Below are positions 9,746 through 20,115 of a stretch of DNA of 47,799 nt, piece after piece; the stretch's first letter is position 1; each line of letters starts with the position of its first letter. Below the pieces are notes generated by a model that saw only the letters and a list, made by a program, of their open reading frames with translations, was not told where the DNA came from and ran no database searches. The translations under genes were made by a program, and so were the position numbers. The DNA comes from Nemertoderma westbladi (taxonomy: Eukaryota; Xenacoelomorpha; Nemertodermatida; Nemertodermatidae). The stretch spans positions 1-47,799 of the forward strand of contig JAUCBJ010007106.1 in the NCBI GenBank assembly GCA_032718475.1. Reading direction: 5' to 3'.

Positions 9746-11622
9746 TTATATACTAGCTAGTAGAAAAAGTTATTTTCGGAAAAAAAAATCCATATAAAAA
9801 GTTTATTAATGTAATTTCCATAGCATCAAGATGTTCTAGAATATATGTTTTAGGGAGTTTTAGTGTGTTTTTATGAACAACCAAATAAGAAAAACACTAG
9901 CTAGTATAATATTATTGTAATGTATGAAAATACTACTGTAGCTACCACATGACTCAGTAATGTAAGTTTAAGTACTATAAAACATATGACCAATAATATC
10001 CAAAGAAAAAAAAACAAATAAAAAAAACGCTAGCTAGTATAAAATTATTATAATATATAAAAATACTATATACCACAAATTCAAGTACTAAAAAAATATT
10101 TTTTTTTCGTTTTTGACTAGCTAGAAAAGTAGTACTACCGTAGCTACCATCAGAATGTCACATGAAGAAAAAAAACGGTTTCTAGAACAAAAAACTCATG
10201 ATAAAAGCTATTTCTGTATTTAGGCATGTAAAATTTTGGTCAAATAGTGGGTACCCAGGCCATAGGCCTACTAATTCCTTGTCATATTCTACAGCTGCGT
10301 ACCGGTACCTACTGTATATTGCTTGACTGCCTCATATTGTTGGTTATAGTAGGCCCTATATAGTAGAGAGAGTGACTACTGGCTGTCTGACCATATGGTT
10401 TCCCTCAATTGGTAAAGTGATCGTTTATTGTGTTGGTTAGAAAAGCCCGTTTCTGTAACCCTTGGTAAAGTGGCCGTTTATTGTTTTAGTTACAGTAGAA
10501 AAGCATGCCTCTGTAACCTGCTCCTTTCCCTCAATTGGTTTATGACGTGTGGTACTTATTTATGATTTTTTTTTAAATGTTTCATAAAATAAGCATTAGG
10601 CCCTATATATAATAGTGTTTCATATAACGGTCCCCAAAGTAATTATACCCAAAAAAATTATATTAGTATTCTACTTATATTTCTAATTTGTGATAATATT
10701 AATTGATACGGATTGTGATCAGTTTTACTTGTTTGTATTTTACATATGTTTCTACTGTAATTTGTGATAATAAATAGATTAGTTTTTCTAGCAGTCTCGG
10801 TGAACTCTCAATTAAAGAGGCAAGAAAAGCAATTAAAGAGGCAAAAAGGAGTATTAAAAAGAAGCACGAAAAATAACTGCCTTACTATTATTATAGCCGA
10901 CTTTAGCTAATTGTCAACTGAGAATTGATAATTGCGCCAATGGTGGCATTAGAGTTAACTCATTGGTTACTTAATATCACACCATAATGTCCCCTTGGGC
11001 TTTATTGGATTTTGCATGTGCTGCGAGTGAGCCAATTAGCGAATTCACTAGCCTGATGTTTTCTTTCAGGCCAGTATTGGTAAATTGGTTCACTGACACA
11101 CTTTGTAATATTAAGTTAAAAGTAAACACAAGAGTCTTACACCCCTTAAACTACAAAAAAAACTTGTAATGTACTCGAACACTTTGTAATGGGAGCGCAT
11201 AGCGGACTGAGTCCGCTAACAAAAACTAATACTTAGTGTACTGTACAGTATGTATTATGTATTGTATCAGGGTATTGTTTGTATCAGTACGCTATTGTAT
11301 TGTACTGTATGTATATTATAGAGTATCATAGTAATTGTTCGAAAATACTGTATAAAACAAATTCAATTATAATACACTATCACTCTTAATATAAAAACTT
11401 TTTTTTTGTAACCTGCGTTTTTAGTGAAAACCTGGTATTTTTCACATATGGGGGTAAACAGCAGAAATATAACAGCAGAAATCTGTTATATTTCACATTA
11501 ACCCTTTAATTTTTAAAAAATGCTGAGAAATTTGGTATGATGATAACGCGACACCACTGCTGGCTGGCCTGGTCGGAATTTTCAGTTTGCCAATTATTTA
11601 TCTACACCAAGCCGTCAAAAAA
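9746..11622. other. AT-rich non-coding repeat region
   Basis: No credible gene. It holds four copies of the palindrome ACTAGCTAGT or a one-base variant (9752, 9896, 10029, 10116) with conserved AGAAAAA flanks, two dispersed copies of the ~68-bp repeat (about 10400-10530), and a short lysine-rich open stretch after a pyrimidine-rich CAG near 10792. The ACTAGCTAGT units recur inverted near 12.85-13.03 kb, so most of this DNA may be the body of one non-autonomous element. Confidence 0.5.
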
Positions 11623-12161
11623 TTGGCACTTGTGTCAAATAGGGGACCCTCCTAATCCTGAAATCCAGCTGATACTATGAACTTGTACTTTATTCTTTAT
11701 ACTATTAGTTTTTTCCCTGTATATTTATTATATATTTTATTTTTACTGATCTTGGGCAGATCAGATAATTTGATATATTGGTACAGTACATAAAGTAAGT
11801 CTCCTTCTACTCACTCACACAATGCGTAAAACAGTACCGGTACATCAGTAGGCCTAGGCCTATTTCAGAACAAATCGCTGTGCACAATAATAATTAAATA
11901 AACAAAATTCCAGAAACAGAAGATACCATGGCAACAAATACAAATAAACTCTACTCATCCGAAACACACTTTCGTGTGGATGTTTAACAAAGATTGTAAT
12001 TGAATAACTCAAGTCACTAGTGCCCGATTAGTAAAGGGGCAGGTTACAGAGGCGAGTTGAAAGGAACCAAAACAATAAACGATTGTTAGGAATATTGTTA
12101 TCACCTGCTAAATTTCAGGATTAGCAGATTAGGAGGGTCCCCTATTTGACACAAGTGTCAA
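11623..12161. mobile_element. Small terminal-inverted-repeat element (about 540 bp)
   Basis: Left arm 11623-11664 and right arm 12112-12161 are inverted copies sharing CACTTGTGTCAAATAGGGGA and the following CCCTCCTAATC...CCTGAAAT; the right arm has an extra TGCTAAT-like insertion. The outer end contains an internal palindrome (TTGACACTTGTGTCAA). A-rich flanks prevent a confident target duplication. The interior has no transposase and contains a reversed copy of the ~68-bp dispersed repeat (about 12038-12090). Confidence 0.7.
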
Positions 12162-12670
12162 AAAATGTATTTTTTAGCAATACCGTACTTAGACACCTCC
12201 GTCGGATTTATTTTTAGGCTTTAAACTGTAATCAAGATATCATTAGAACCGCCTTCGGTGAAGTCAGTGAAGAAGAATAGGGGTACGGAACGATTGTCTA
12301 AAATACTCCTATTTGCTATTAGCTACAAAGATCTACTGTACCTAAGAAAACCGCAGTAGCTACCCTAAAATTTAGCACAAATACAGCACAGGAACAAAAC
12401 AATTTTCTAGAACATTATATTGTGATCCTGGATTCATTCTACATGTACTTGAATTGGAAAATGGTGATCTACTAAGTTCACAATTACAGTACATGTAATT
12501 ACAGTATCTTTCACATGATGAGTATTATTTTAATTTCTAACAACCGGTTGCAATGACTTAGCGTCGACGGACCCTGAAAAGGACGCTATAAAACCTGCAA
12601 CTTTCAAACCATCGCATTTTAGCTATTCCGAATTCCGCAACGAAATATTTTTATGTAATTTTATTGATCT

Positions 12671-12806
12671 CCGGACAATTCGTACCCGGTCAATTCGTAC
12701 CCGGACAATTAGTACCGGGCACTTCGTACCCGGATAATTTGTACCTACAATTTTTTTTGACGGGTACGAATTTTCAGGATACAAATTGTCCGGATACGAA
12801 TTGTCC
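12671..12806. repeat. Inverted minisatellite of GGACAATTCGTACCC units
   Basis: About five ~16-bp units of CCGGACAATTCGTAC type run forward (12671-12746), followed by three reversed units (GGTACGAATT, ATACAAATTGTCCGG, ATACGAATTGTCCGG; 12761-12806). The two halves could form a long hairpin. Two more units (GGACCGAATTGTCCG) lie at 13213-13243. Confidence 0.8.
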
Positions 12807-12850
12807 GGATACTGATGACCAGTGAAAGTATGCTATATAATTTTTTTTAT

Positions 12851-13110
12851 ACTAGCTAGTTCTTGCTAATTTTTTATAAATGTTATAGAACACGTGTTAG
12901 CTATCAATTATGATGAATATTTTTGTTCTAGAACACATTTTTTATTTTTTATACTAGCTAGTTTTTTCTACTTTAATTTTGATAAATGTTTTTATTCTAG
13001 AATACATTTTTTTACACTAGCTAGTTTTTTCGACCTTTTTATATAAATGTTATACTGTAGAACACGTGTTAGTTATCAATTTGGATAAATATTTTTGTTC
13101 TAGAACACAG
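12851..13110. repeat. ACTAGCTAGT-containing direct repeats
   Basis: Three units begin with ACTAGCTAGTT at 12851, 12953 and 13016. Each is followed by a T-rich stretch, GATAAAT and TTCTAGAACACATTTTTT-like sequence; a further TAGAACACGTGTTAG segment follows. They are the reverse of the units at 9752-10125. Confidence 0.75.
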
Positions 13111-13247
13111 TTATTTCTAAAACATGTTTTTGAAAAAAATACCATACTGTTACTGTAGAAGGTCAAATATGTCTGTATTTGTTGTATATTGTTAAATGTG
13201 TTCATATATTGTCTGGACCGAATTGTCCGGGACCGAATTGTCCTACA

Positions 13248-13515
13248 TCCCATTTTGACATGTCATAATGTCATTTTAAATTGACTTGGACATTTTGACA
13301 TGTCATAATGTCAAAATGTCATTTTCAAATTGACATTTAGACATGTCAGTATGTCAAAATATCATTTTCAAATTGAAATTTTTCCATTTAGACATGTGAT
13401 TATGTCAAAATGTCATTCTTAAATTGACATTTTGACATGTCATTATGTAGAAATGTCATCTTCAAATTTACATTTTCATATATCATTATGTCAAATGTCA
13501 TTTTAAATTTTTAAA
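13248..13515. repeat. Tandem satellite with GACATGTCATAATGTC units
   Basis: About five diverged ~45-60 bp units built from CATTTTGACATGTCATAATG, a short variable part and CATTTTCAAATTGA. The core GACATGTC is self-complementary. Units are more diverged to the right. Confidence 0.85.
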
Positions 13516-13911
13516 AATTTGAAAACAAATTTGGAGGGAATTTCAAACATGTTAATTTACAATTGTGTGCATACATGGTGAGCTTATGTTCTATTTTTCA
13601 CTTTTTTATCGCAATAATTTTTATTGTCCGTTTAAATCCTTTTTTTGTCCTTTTTTTTATTTTTTATGTCCTCCAAAAATCTAATGTTAGGTTCCATGCT
13701 ACCAGTTTCTCTACTGCTGTTCTCTCAGGCTATCAGTACCGGTATTAGTATATATAGCACTATTTTGCTGTATTGTATGTACAGATGTACTGTAGGTATA
13801 AAGCAGGTATTTCTGTATTTTAGTACCGGTACCGGCACCGGTACTGCTGTAGGCCTACTGTGTAGCCTACCATTTAAATACGGTACTGGTAGGCCTAACG
13901 GCTGACCGGTT
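13516..13911. other. Non-coding stretch before the 68-bp array
   Basis: T-rich DNA with no credible gene. It includes a GTACCGGTACCGGCACCGGT cluster near 13823-13843 and TAGGCCTA words. Confidence 0.5.
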
Positions 13912-14528
13912 GTTTTGATTATAAAATCCCGCCTCTGTAGCCTGCTCCTTTCCCCCGCCTCTGTAACCTGCCCCTTTCCCTCAATTAGTTAAATGATCGT
14001 TTATTGTTTTGGTTAGAAAATCCCGCCTCTGTAACCTGCTCCTTTCTCTCAATTGGTAATGTTATCGTTTATTGTTTTGGTTAGAAAATCCCGTCTCTGT
14101 AACCTGCTCCTTTCCCTGATTTGGTAAAGTGACTGTTTATTGTTTAGGTTAGAAAATCCCGCCTCTGTAACCTGCTCCTTTCCCTCAATTAGTTAAGTGA
14201 TCGTTTATTGTTTTGGTTAGGAAATCCCGCCTCTGTAACCTGCTCCTTTCTCTCAATTGGTAATGTTATTGTTTTGGTTAGAAAATCCCGTCTCTGTAAC
14301 CTGCTCCTTTCCCTGATTTGGTAAAGTGACTGTTTATTGTTTTGGTTAGAAAATCCCGCCTCTGTAACCTGCTCCTTTCTCTCAATTGGTACTGTTATCG
14401 TTTATTGTTTTGGTTAGAAAATCCCGTCTCTGTAACCTGCTCCTTTCCCTCAATTAGTTAAATGATCGTTTATTGTTTTGGTTAGAAAATCCCGCCTCTG
14501 TAGCCTGCTCCTTTCCCTGATTTGGTAA
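13912..14528 (+). repeat. ~68-bp tandem array with higher-order order
   Basis: About nine to ten units of TTTATTGTTTTGGTTAGAAA / ATCCCGCCTCTGTAACCTGC / TCCTTTC plus a variable spacer. Spacers fall into three types: TCAATTAGTTAAATGATCG (A), TCAATTGGTAATGTTATCG (B) and TGATTTGGTAAAGTGACTG (C). Their order A-B-C-A-B-C-B-A-C indicates a ~205-bp higher-order unit with one later rearrangement. The array is split by LINE-A and resumes at 18075. Confidence 0.9.
14518..14528. repeat. Target-site duplication of LINE-A, 3' side
   Basis: TGATTTGGTAA, identical to 18075-18085. Both copies are parts of a type-C spacer of the 68-bp array. Confidence 0.85.
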
Positions 14529-14537
14529 CTACTACTA

Positions 14538-16760
14538 CTAGGTCGAGCGAACTCGGACAGTGGAAATGAGATCCTTCCAGGCTTCCCGATTCTCCATAGT
14601 TGTCGCAATTTCGTTTCTCCTAAGTTCAGTATCCCTTTCAAGTTGATCTATATATGTTATGGCCAGTCGTCCACGACTACGCTTTCCATGAGTTGGTTGC
14701 CAGAAAAGTAGATCTGGTATGACCTCGTCTTTACTTCACCAGCAGTGCCCACTGAATCTTAATCTGCGTTCACGGAGGGTGGTTGATACAGGTGGTATAG
14801 TACCATAAAGCTCGGCGTTTGTCATGTGTTGTCTCCAGCTGATGTTTAGGGCTGCCCTTAGTAGTCTTGTGTAGCAACCATCAATTCGTTGTTCAAGTGA
14901 TTTAGTCAGTGTCCAGGTCTCACCCCCATATAAAAATACACTTTCCACTGTGGCTCGAAAGAACTTAGTCTTCAGGTGCCTGGAGAGATCTGATTTCCAG
15001 ATGGTATCCATTTTTGATAGAGCTACCCAAGCCTTTGCTTTCCTAACTTCTATGTCCTTTTTGCTACTCTCTATCCATGATCCAAGGTACTGGAAGTCAT
15101 CGACCTTCCTTAGTTGATTATTATCAATGGTTGTCAAGTTTCCATCAACATTAAAGGTCATGAATTCGGTCTTTGTAGCATTTATATGCAATCCAACCTC
15201 CTTAGCGGCCCTCTCCACTTTATTTAGTAGAAGCTGTGCATCTGCTAGGGTATTAGAGAGCAGGGCGATGTCATCCGCAAAGTCGGTGTCTGTGACTGTA
15301 GTTGCCGGATATCTACTACTTCTGCGTTCTTGAAGTGTGAATCCCAGGTCTTCAACCTTTGTGGCCGTCCTCATTGCGTAATCCAGCACAATTACAAATA
15401 CTAATGGTGCTAATGTGTCACCTTGCAGTACGCCAGCCAGGATTGAGAAAAACTCAGTTTCACCATCTGGTGAGAGTACCTGCGCTTCTGTGTCACAATA
15501 TAACAATCCAATGCCAGCAACAATTACTTCTGGTATTCCATAAGCTCTTAGGATTTCAAGCATTTTACCTCTATGGATGGAGTCGAATGCCTTCTTGAAG
15601 TCCACAAAAGTCATGGCAGCGGGGAGATTCTTTGACTTAATTCCTTCAATCAGTCTCCGTAGTGCAAATATCTGAGCTATTGTTGATCTACTTGGTCGAA
15701 ATCCGTTTTGGCTCTTACGCAGTAGTTTCTCTATGTGAGGCCTAATCCTATATAGAATCATTTTATTGTATATTTTGGCAGCTACCACAAGCAGACAGAT
15801 CCCACGATAGTTTGTTGGTATGCCGAGATCTCCTTTCTTGGGGAGAGGCTTTAGTTGACCTTTAGTCCAAATTGGTGGTGGCTTTTCCCCTTTTAACATC
15901 CGGTTGCAAACATTCAATAATGGTCTGTTTAGCACTCCGGTTTTCCATATCTCCGCTGGGATTTCATCTAATCCACTCGCTTTTTTATTGGACATGCTTT
16001 TAATGCTTCTTTGGAGTTCGGCAGGTGTGAAGTCCCCTGTTTCTATAGGTAGTGTCTTGTCATATATTTTCCTTGTAGGGCTGACCTCGATGTTTGGTGG
16101 CTGCCCAAGCAAGTTGCTGAAGTGATTTTTCCACTTCCCAACACGTTCTTCAGGACTATCAGCTTTGAGGCGCCCCTTTGCACAACTTTTCCGACCAGAT
16201 ACCTCATTTACAGTTTGCCAGATAAGTCTTGATTGTTGCTGTATGTGAGCAGTTGTAATTGCTTCAGTTTTATCCTGTATGTAGTTTTCCTGGCTGATGT
16301 TGTAGGCCAATTTAAGATCGTCCTTAGCTTTCTCAACCTTGTTAATGTTTTCGGTTGTTGGTTGTTTGGTTTTAACTTTGTAGGCTATCTTAAGATCTTC
16401 TCTCTTACAAGTAACCTCAGAGTTTTGCCATGGCACATATTGTTTTCGTTTGGGTTTCTGGGGGATATGCCTCTTAGCTGATTCCTTGTGGGCTGTTATT
16501 ATAGTCTGGTATATTGAATTGGTGGATTGGTCTTCATCCATTGACTGAAGTGCTTCAAAGCGGTTTTGAACATCTACTGTATAAGCATCCTTTACAGCAT
16601 TGTTAGTTCTAAGTTTTTCCCAGTCATATTTGATTTGCTTGCTTGTCCTGGGTTTGCTGGCTCTCAAACTGAGTCTGATCTCACAGTCACAATTCTGTGG
16701 TCCGAACCAATTAGGTTGAACGAGCTGTATGCCTCGCAGTTGATCATGCTGTTTCTCCAC
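14538..16760 (-). pseudogene. LINE-A reverse transcriptase region
   Basis: Reads 674 codons to a stop at 14736 (TGA, CGA in the presumed ancestor), then stays open in the same frame for 65 codons (SKDEVIPDLL ... ENREAWKDLISTVRVRST) into the (TAG)4 tail, which supplies the natural stop at 14540. RT blocks are intact: VDFKKAFDSI, AGVLQGDTLAP, TDFADDIALLS (catalytic DD) and DDFQYLGSWI. The C-terminal domain carries YTRLLRAALN and RLRFSGHCW. The first ~17 residues belong to another frame: the end of EN (VGSDHRIVT-type motif) lies here, joined by indels near 16.68-16.80 kb. Role: target-primed reverse transcription of its own RNA. Confidence 0.9.
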
Positions 16761-16767
16761 TTTTTGT

Positions 16768-17430
16768 TTATGAGGATGTAATCCAGTTGTGCTTTGGTTC
16801 CATTAGGGTATTGAAAGGTAGCTTCCCCTTACTCTTTTCGAATGTGTTGTTTGTTGGTATCAATTTACATTCTTCCATTAGGTCTAAAAGTAAGTACCCA
16901 TTTATGTTAGAACTGGTGTTATAGGTGTAACCCTTGATGTCTTCTGGGCCAATTTGGGCATTCAGGTCACCAGCAATGACTTTAACATTGTGTTTCGGAA
17001 TGTCCTTTATAAGTCCAGTCAGTTCTTCATAAAACTTGACTGCTTGTTCTGGCTCTGAGGCATTGGTTGGACTGTAGCAACATATAACTGTTGCCTTGGG
17101 ATTCCCATCAAATGTTGCGATCACAACCCTGGAATTTATAGATTCGATGTTGTTTAGGGTCTTAAGTGCAAATGGGCTTAGCAGAATTCCTACTCCACCA
17201 ATTGATGCATTGGCCGAGTTTCTTACTGCTGAGCTTGTTACTAACGTCCATCCATTTCCAATGTCATTGTACTTCATGGCAGTGTCTTCATGACAAATCC
17301 GATGTTCTTGGATGCAGATGATGTCGATGTTATATTCCATTGCCAGAGCGACCATGTCACCCTGTTTGGTATGTGCTTTCAGCGTGCGTGAGTTCATTGT
17401 AGCAATCTTTAGTGTCTTTTTACATTTCAA
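16768..17430 (-). pseudogene. LINE-A APE-type endonuclease, frameshifted at its C-terminus
   Basis: About 220 codons. Apurinic-endonuclease-like landmarks: LKIATMNSRTLKA (N-terminal Asn), DIICIQEHRI (catalytic Glu), VICCYSPTNA and VIAGDLNAQIG (Asp-x-Asn). The expected QLDYIL and SDHRIVTV motifs appear in other frames between about 16.67 and 16.82 kb, so at least two indels separate EN from RT. The first in-frame ATG gives MNSRTLKA; an upstream in-frame stop lies 12 codons before LKCKK, so the true start may be in an upstream frame. The domain nicks the target DNA to prime reverse transcription. Confidence 0.88.
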
Positions 17431-17476
17431 CAGGTTGGTTCTTCTTTCTTCTCGGTCTTCTGTTCAAGTAGCCAAT

Positions 17477-17713
17477 TTATCGACCCCAGCCTGGTGTACC
17501 ACTGGGGGACGCGGTCCTTTTTGACCCGGGCGACGACCGAGCCGGTATTTCTCCTGGAGGGTTCTCATACTCATATCTTTCAGTTGCGGGAGTAAACCGC
17601 TTGTGGTCGCAACTCCTACAAGCGTTTTCGCAGTAGATCGCCGTTGGTTGATTACCTTCCGCCGACCTTGTCAGCATGTATAGCCGTTGGTTGATTTCCT
17701 TCCGCCTATCCAT
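17477..17713 (-). CDS. LINE-A upstream ORF, unknown function
   Basis: 78 codons, MDRRKEINQRLYMLT ... ending SPSGTPGWGR. It contains a small Cys cluster (CENACRSCDHKRF) that could bind zinc, then a Pro/Arg-rich segment. It precedes EN by about 50 bp in a different frame. It may be a short ORF1 or the N-terminal part of one polyprotein before an indel. No clear homology recognised. Confidence 0.4.
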   Translation of the reverse strand: MDRRKEINQRLYMLTRSAEGNQPTAIYCENACRSCDHKRFTPATERYEYENPPGEIPARSSPGSKRTASPSGTPGWGR

Positions 17714-18074
17714 GGCCTACAGCCCTGCTGCCGACTGTAGGGGTCCTTTTGTTACACCCTGAACCAAGTGTGCCTCCTGGGTTAGGTTACCTAACACTGG
17801 TAGAGGGGCATCCAGTATAGACAGGGCGGGGCGTGTATCATCTCTAATGCAGATGCGTATCAAGCCTTTGCCTTCAATGGTGCCCTAGGCGCTATAGCCC
17901 TCAATGACTTATTTAGTTGACGGGGCTGAACCAACCCACTCTTGATCAACTAAATAATGAATAGGCTATGCTTATCGGGCCTGCCCTACTGGGCTGGCAG
18001 CTACAGGTAGTACCACATTACTGCCATAGTGGTAGCAGGATCTGGGGACCTGACCTGACCTGAAGATGATGATT
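17714..18074 (-). other. LINE-A 5' leader
   Basis: Non-coding, more GC-rich than its surroundings. The presumed 5' terminus on the minus strand reads ATCATCATCTTCAGGTCAGG followed by a second GTCAGG. It probably carries the internal promoter; no motif was identified. The right target duplication begins at 18075. Confidence 0.6.
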
Positions 18075-18165
18075 TGATTTGGTAAAGCGACTGTTTATTG
18101 TTTTGGTTAGAAAATCCCGCCTTAACCTGCTCCTTTCCATCAATTGGTAATTGTTTTTGGCTATA
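18075..18165 (+). repeat. Remainder of the 68-bp array beyond LINE-A
   Basis: Starts with the duplicated TGATTTGGTAA, then AAGCGACTGTTTATTGTTTT and a unit with a small deletion (CCCGCCTTAACCTGC). It completes the type-C spacer cut at 14528, showing the LINE entered the array. Confidence 0.9.
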
Positions 18166-18560
18166 AAATGAGTGTTTTGCTACGTCATGTGGTAATCGAT
18201 TATCGACAACAACCACAAACTATTAAATTTAGAGTCTTTTACCACAGGCGCATATGGAATTCTATCTCATAGTCTATAAATCATGGAATCATGGAATGTT
18301 TTGGCACAGGCATAGTGACAGAGCCCGACATAGTCCGACAGACCAGAAATCAACAAATTTTGAATGTTTTGGCATAGATACTGTAGATAGATTTATTTAT
18401 ACATTATGTAAAAACAATAACAAATACACCAAACAATGTACCGGTATAAAGGTATTGTCCAACATAACATATAGGATTACCCCTAAAGCTTTGCAGCTTA
18501 TTTCCAAGGGGGTCCTTTATGTTACTTGGTTACAAATACAATATTACACTACGCTAACCT
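18166..18560. other. Non-coding stretch
   Basis: No gene recognised. It contains a CCGACAGACCAGAAATCAAC segment resembling the 5' end of the CR1-like element near 22.0 kb, possibly a short remnant. Confidence 0.4.
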
Positions 18561-18660
18561 AAAACCAATATAAAACGTAATTACACTATGTACATGTACA
18601 ACTTTACCGAGAGCGTGACAATGCCCGACTCAACGATAAAGATGTAATGTACAGAACAAT

Positions 18661-18715
18661 TAAAAAACGTAATTATAAAACGTAATTATAAAACGCAATT
18701 ATAAAACGTAATTAC
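18661..18715. repeat. 3' UTR short tandem repeat of the CR1-like LINE
   Basis: Four ~13-bp units of ACGTAATTATAAA type. A further AAAACGTAATTACA copy lies near 18573, close to the likely 3' end of the element. Confidence 0.75.
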
Positions 18716-18741
18716 AGTATAAATAGTAAATAATTAATAAT

Positions 18742-20115
18742 CTAATAACTTACTGTAGGACTATTGTACCTATTTTTACATTGCACACGGAGATGAGATT
18801 TAACTGCAGATTTAAAAGAATGTTGATTATTTAGGTTTTTAATTTCATTAGGCAGAGCGTTCAAATTTTTTATGCCGTTAAAAAAGAAAGTATCAGATTC
18901 AAAGGATTTACAATTCGGGAGGTAGAAGTTTGAAGCACTAGCTCTGGTACTGTAAGAGTGTGTATCGCGTACTCTGTTGAATTTTTGTTTTAGGTAATTG
19001 GGACATTTACCATTATACACTTTATGCACATGGTTAAGGCGTAGCTGCTTAACTCTACTATCTAAGTTAAGTAGTCCAGATTCAGAAAAGTCATCTGGAG
19101 TTAGGTGGTGCCTAGGTTTGTAGTCTTTAATAAATCGTACTACTTTATTCTGAGCTACTTGTAATTTACATTTAAGCTGTTTGGTTAAGCCTTCATACCA
19201 AGAAGAGCACGCATAGTCCATGTGACACTGTATTAAAGAAGAGCAAAGTAACTTGCGGGAGTCGGTGTTCAAACTATTTTTATTTCTGTATAGAAACCTA
19301 AGCCTACTGTTAACTTTCGAGAAAATATTTTTCACTGTACTTTCTCCTGATAAGCAGTTATCCAATGTGGCGCCTAAATATTTAACTTCCTTTTTATTTT
19401 CCATCTTATGTCCATTACTAGTGACTTCAAACTTAGTTACCTTCTTTAACTTTCTTTTGGAACCAAACAAAATACTTTCAGTTTTACCGTAGTGAATGGA
19501 TAGCTTATTATCAACCAACCACTCATTACAGGATTCTAGAACTGCACTTAACTTTTGGGAAATATGGATAGGATCTTTATGAGAGAAAATAAGAGCACTG
19601 TCGTCGGCATATAAAATGAGTTTAAAATCGGGATCTATACTACTTATCATATCATTTACATAGCATACAAAAAGCAGAGGACCTAATATACTACCTTGCG
19701 GTACACCACAGGTAATCTCTTGTACAGTAGACTGCGATTTGCTAATGACTACAGTTTGACCTCTGTCTGACAGGTAGGACTTGAACCAGTCTATAGAACC
19801 TACACCCATCAGGCCTAACTTACCAAGCAGAATTTCGTGATCTACAGTATCGAAAGCCTTTTGTAGGTCCAACATTACCATACCAGTATATAAACCCTTT
19901 GCGTTATTACATCTAATTGTATCAGTTAAGTTAATAAGGCAGGTGTCTGTAGAATATGATTTACGAAAACCGGACTGAAGTTCATAGATCAGATTTAGCC
20001 TACTAAGATGTGCCTCCAGCTGTAGAAAAACAGAACGTTCTAGAATTTTAGATACAATACTTAAGATACTAACAGGTCTGTAATTACAGGGTTCTACTTT
20101 ACTATTCTTTTTTTA
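18742..20115 (-). pseudogene. CR1-like reverse transcriptase
   Basis: Continues the upstream EN frame after a single stop at 20113-20115 (VVPL stop KKN). Landmarks: [63 protein letters not shown] (catalytic DD near 19610), [10 protein letters not shown] and a C-terminal part with [12 protein letters not shown]. It ends at the natural stop 18742. Function: RNA-directed DNA synthesis primed at the nick made by EN. Confidence 0.9.

Larger units (their letters stand above)
14529..18074 (-). mobile_element. Near-full-length LINE-A (RTE-like non-LTR retrotransposon)
   Basis: Minus-strand insertion of about 3.5 kb with an 11-bp target duplication (14518-14528 and 18075-18085). Order 5' to 3': about 360 bp of leader, a short Cys/Pro-rich ORF, an APE-type endonuclease, a reverse transcriptase with C-terminal extension, and a (TAG)4 tail (CTA on the plus strand, 14529-14540). 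The RT core GVLQGDTLAP and short tandem-repeat tail favour an RTE-like clade, though the exact clade needs a tree. A handful of indels and nonsense changes make this copy non-functional but young. Confidence 0.9.

Noticed and set aside
10790-10877. Mini-exon: pyrimidine-CAG followed by a lysine-rich reading ending in TAA
   Set aside because: Only about 27 codons, repetitive (IKEA(R/K) units), no supporting donor or partner exon.
13248-14528. CRISPR-like repeat arrays
   Set aside because: Units are adjacent satellites with no unique spacers, and the DNA is eukaryotic.
18001-18216. Minus ORF of 71 codons at the LINE-A 5' end
   Set aside because: It spans the insertion junction from LINE leader into the satellite, so it cannot be an ancestral gene.
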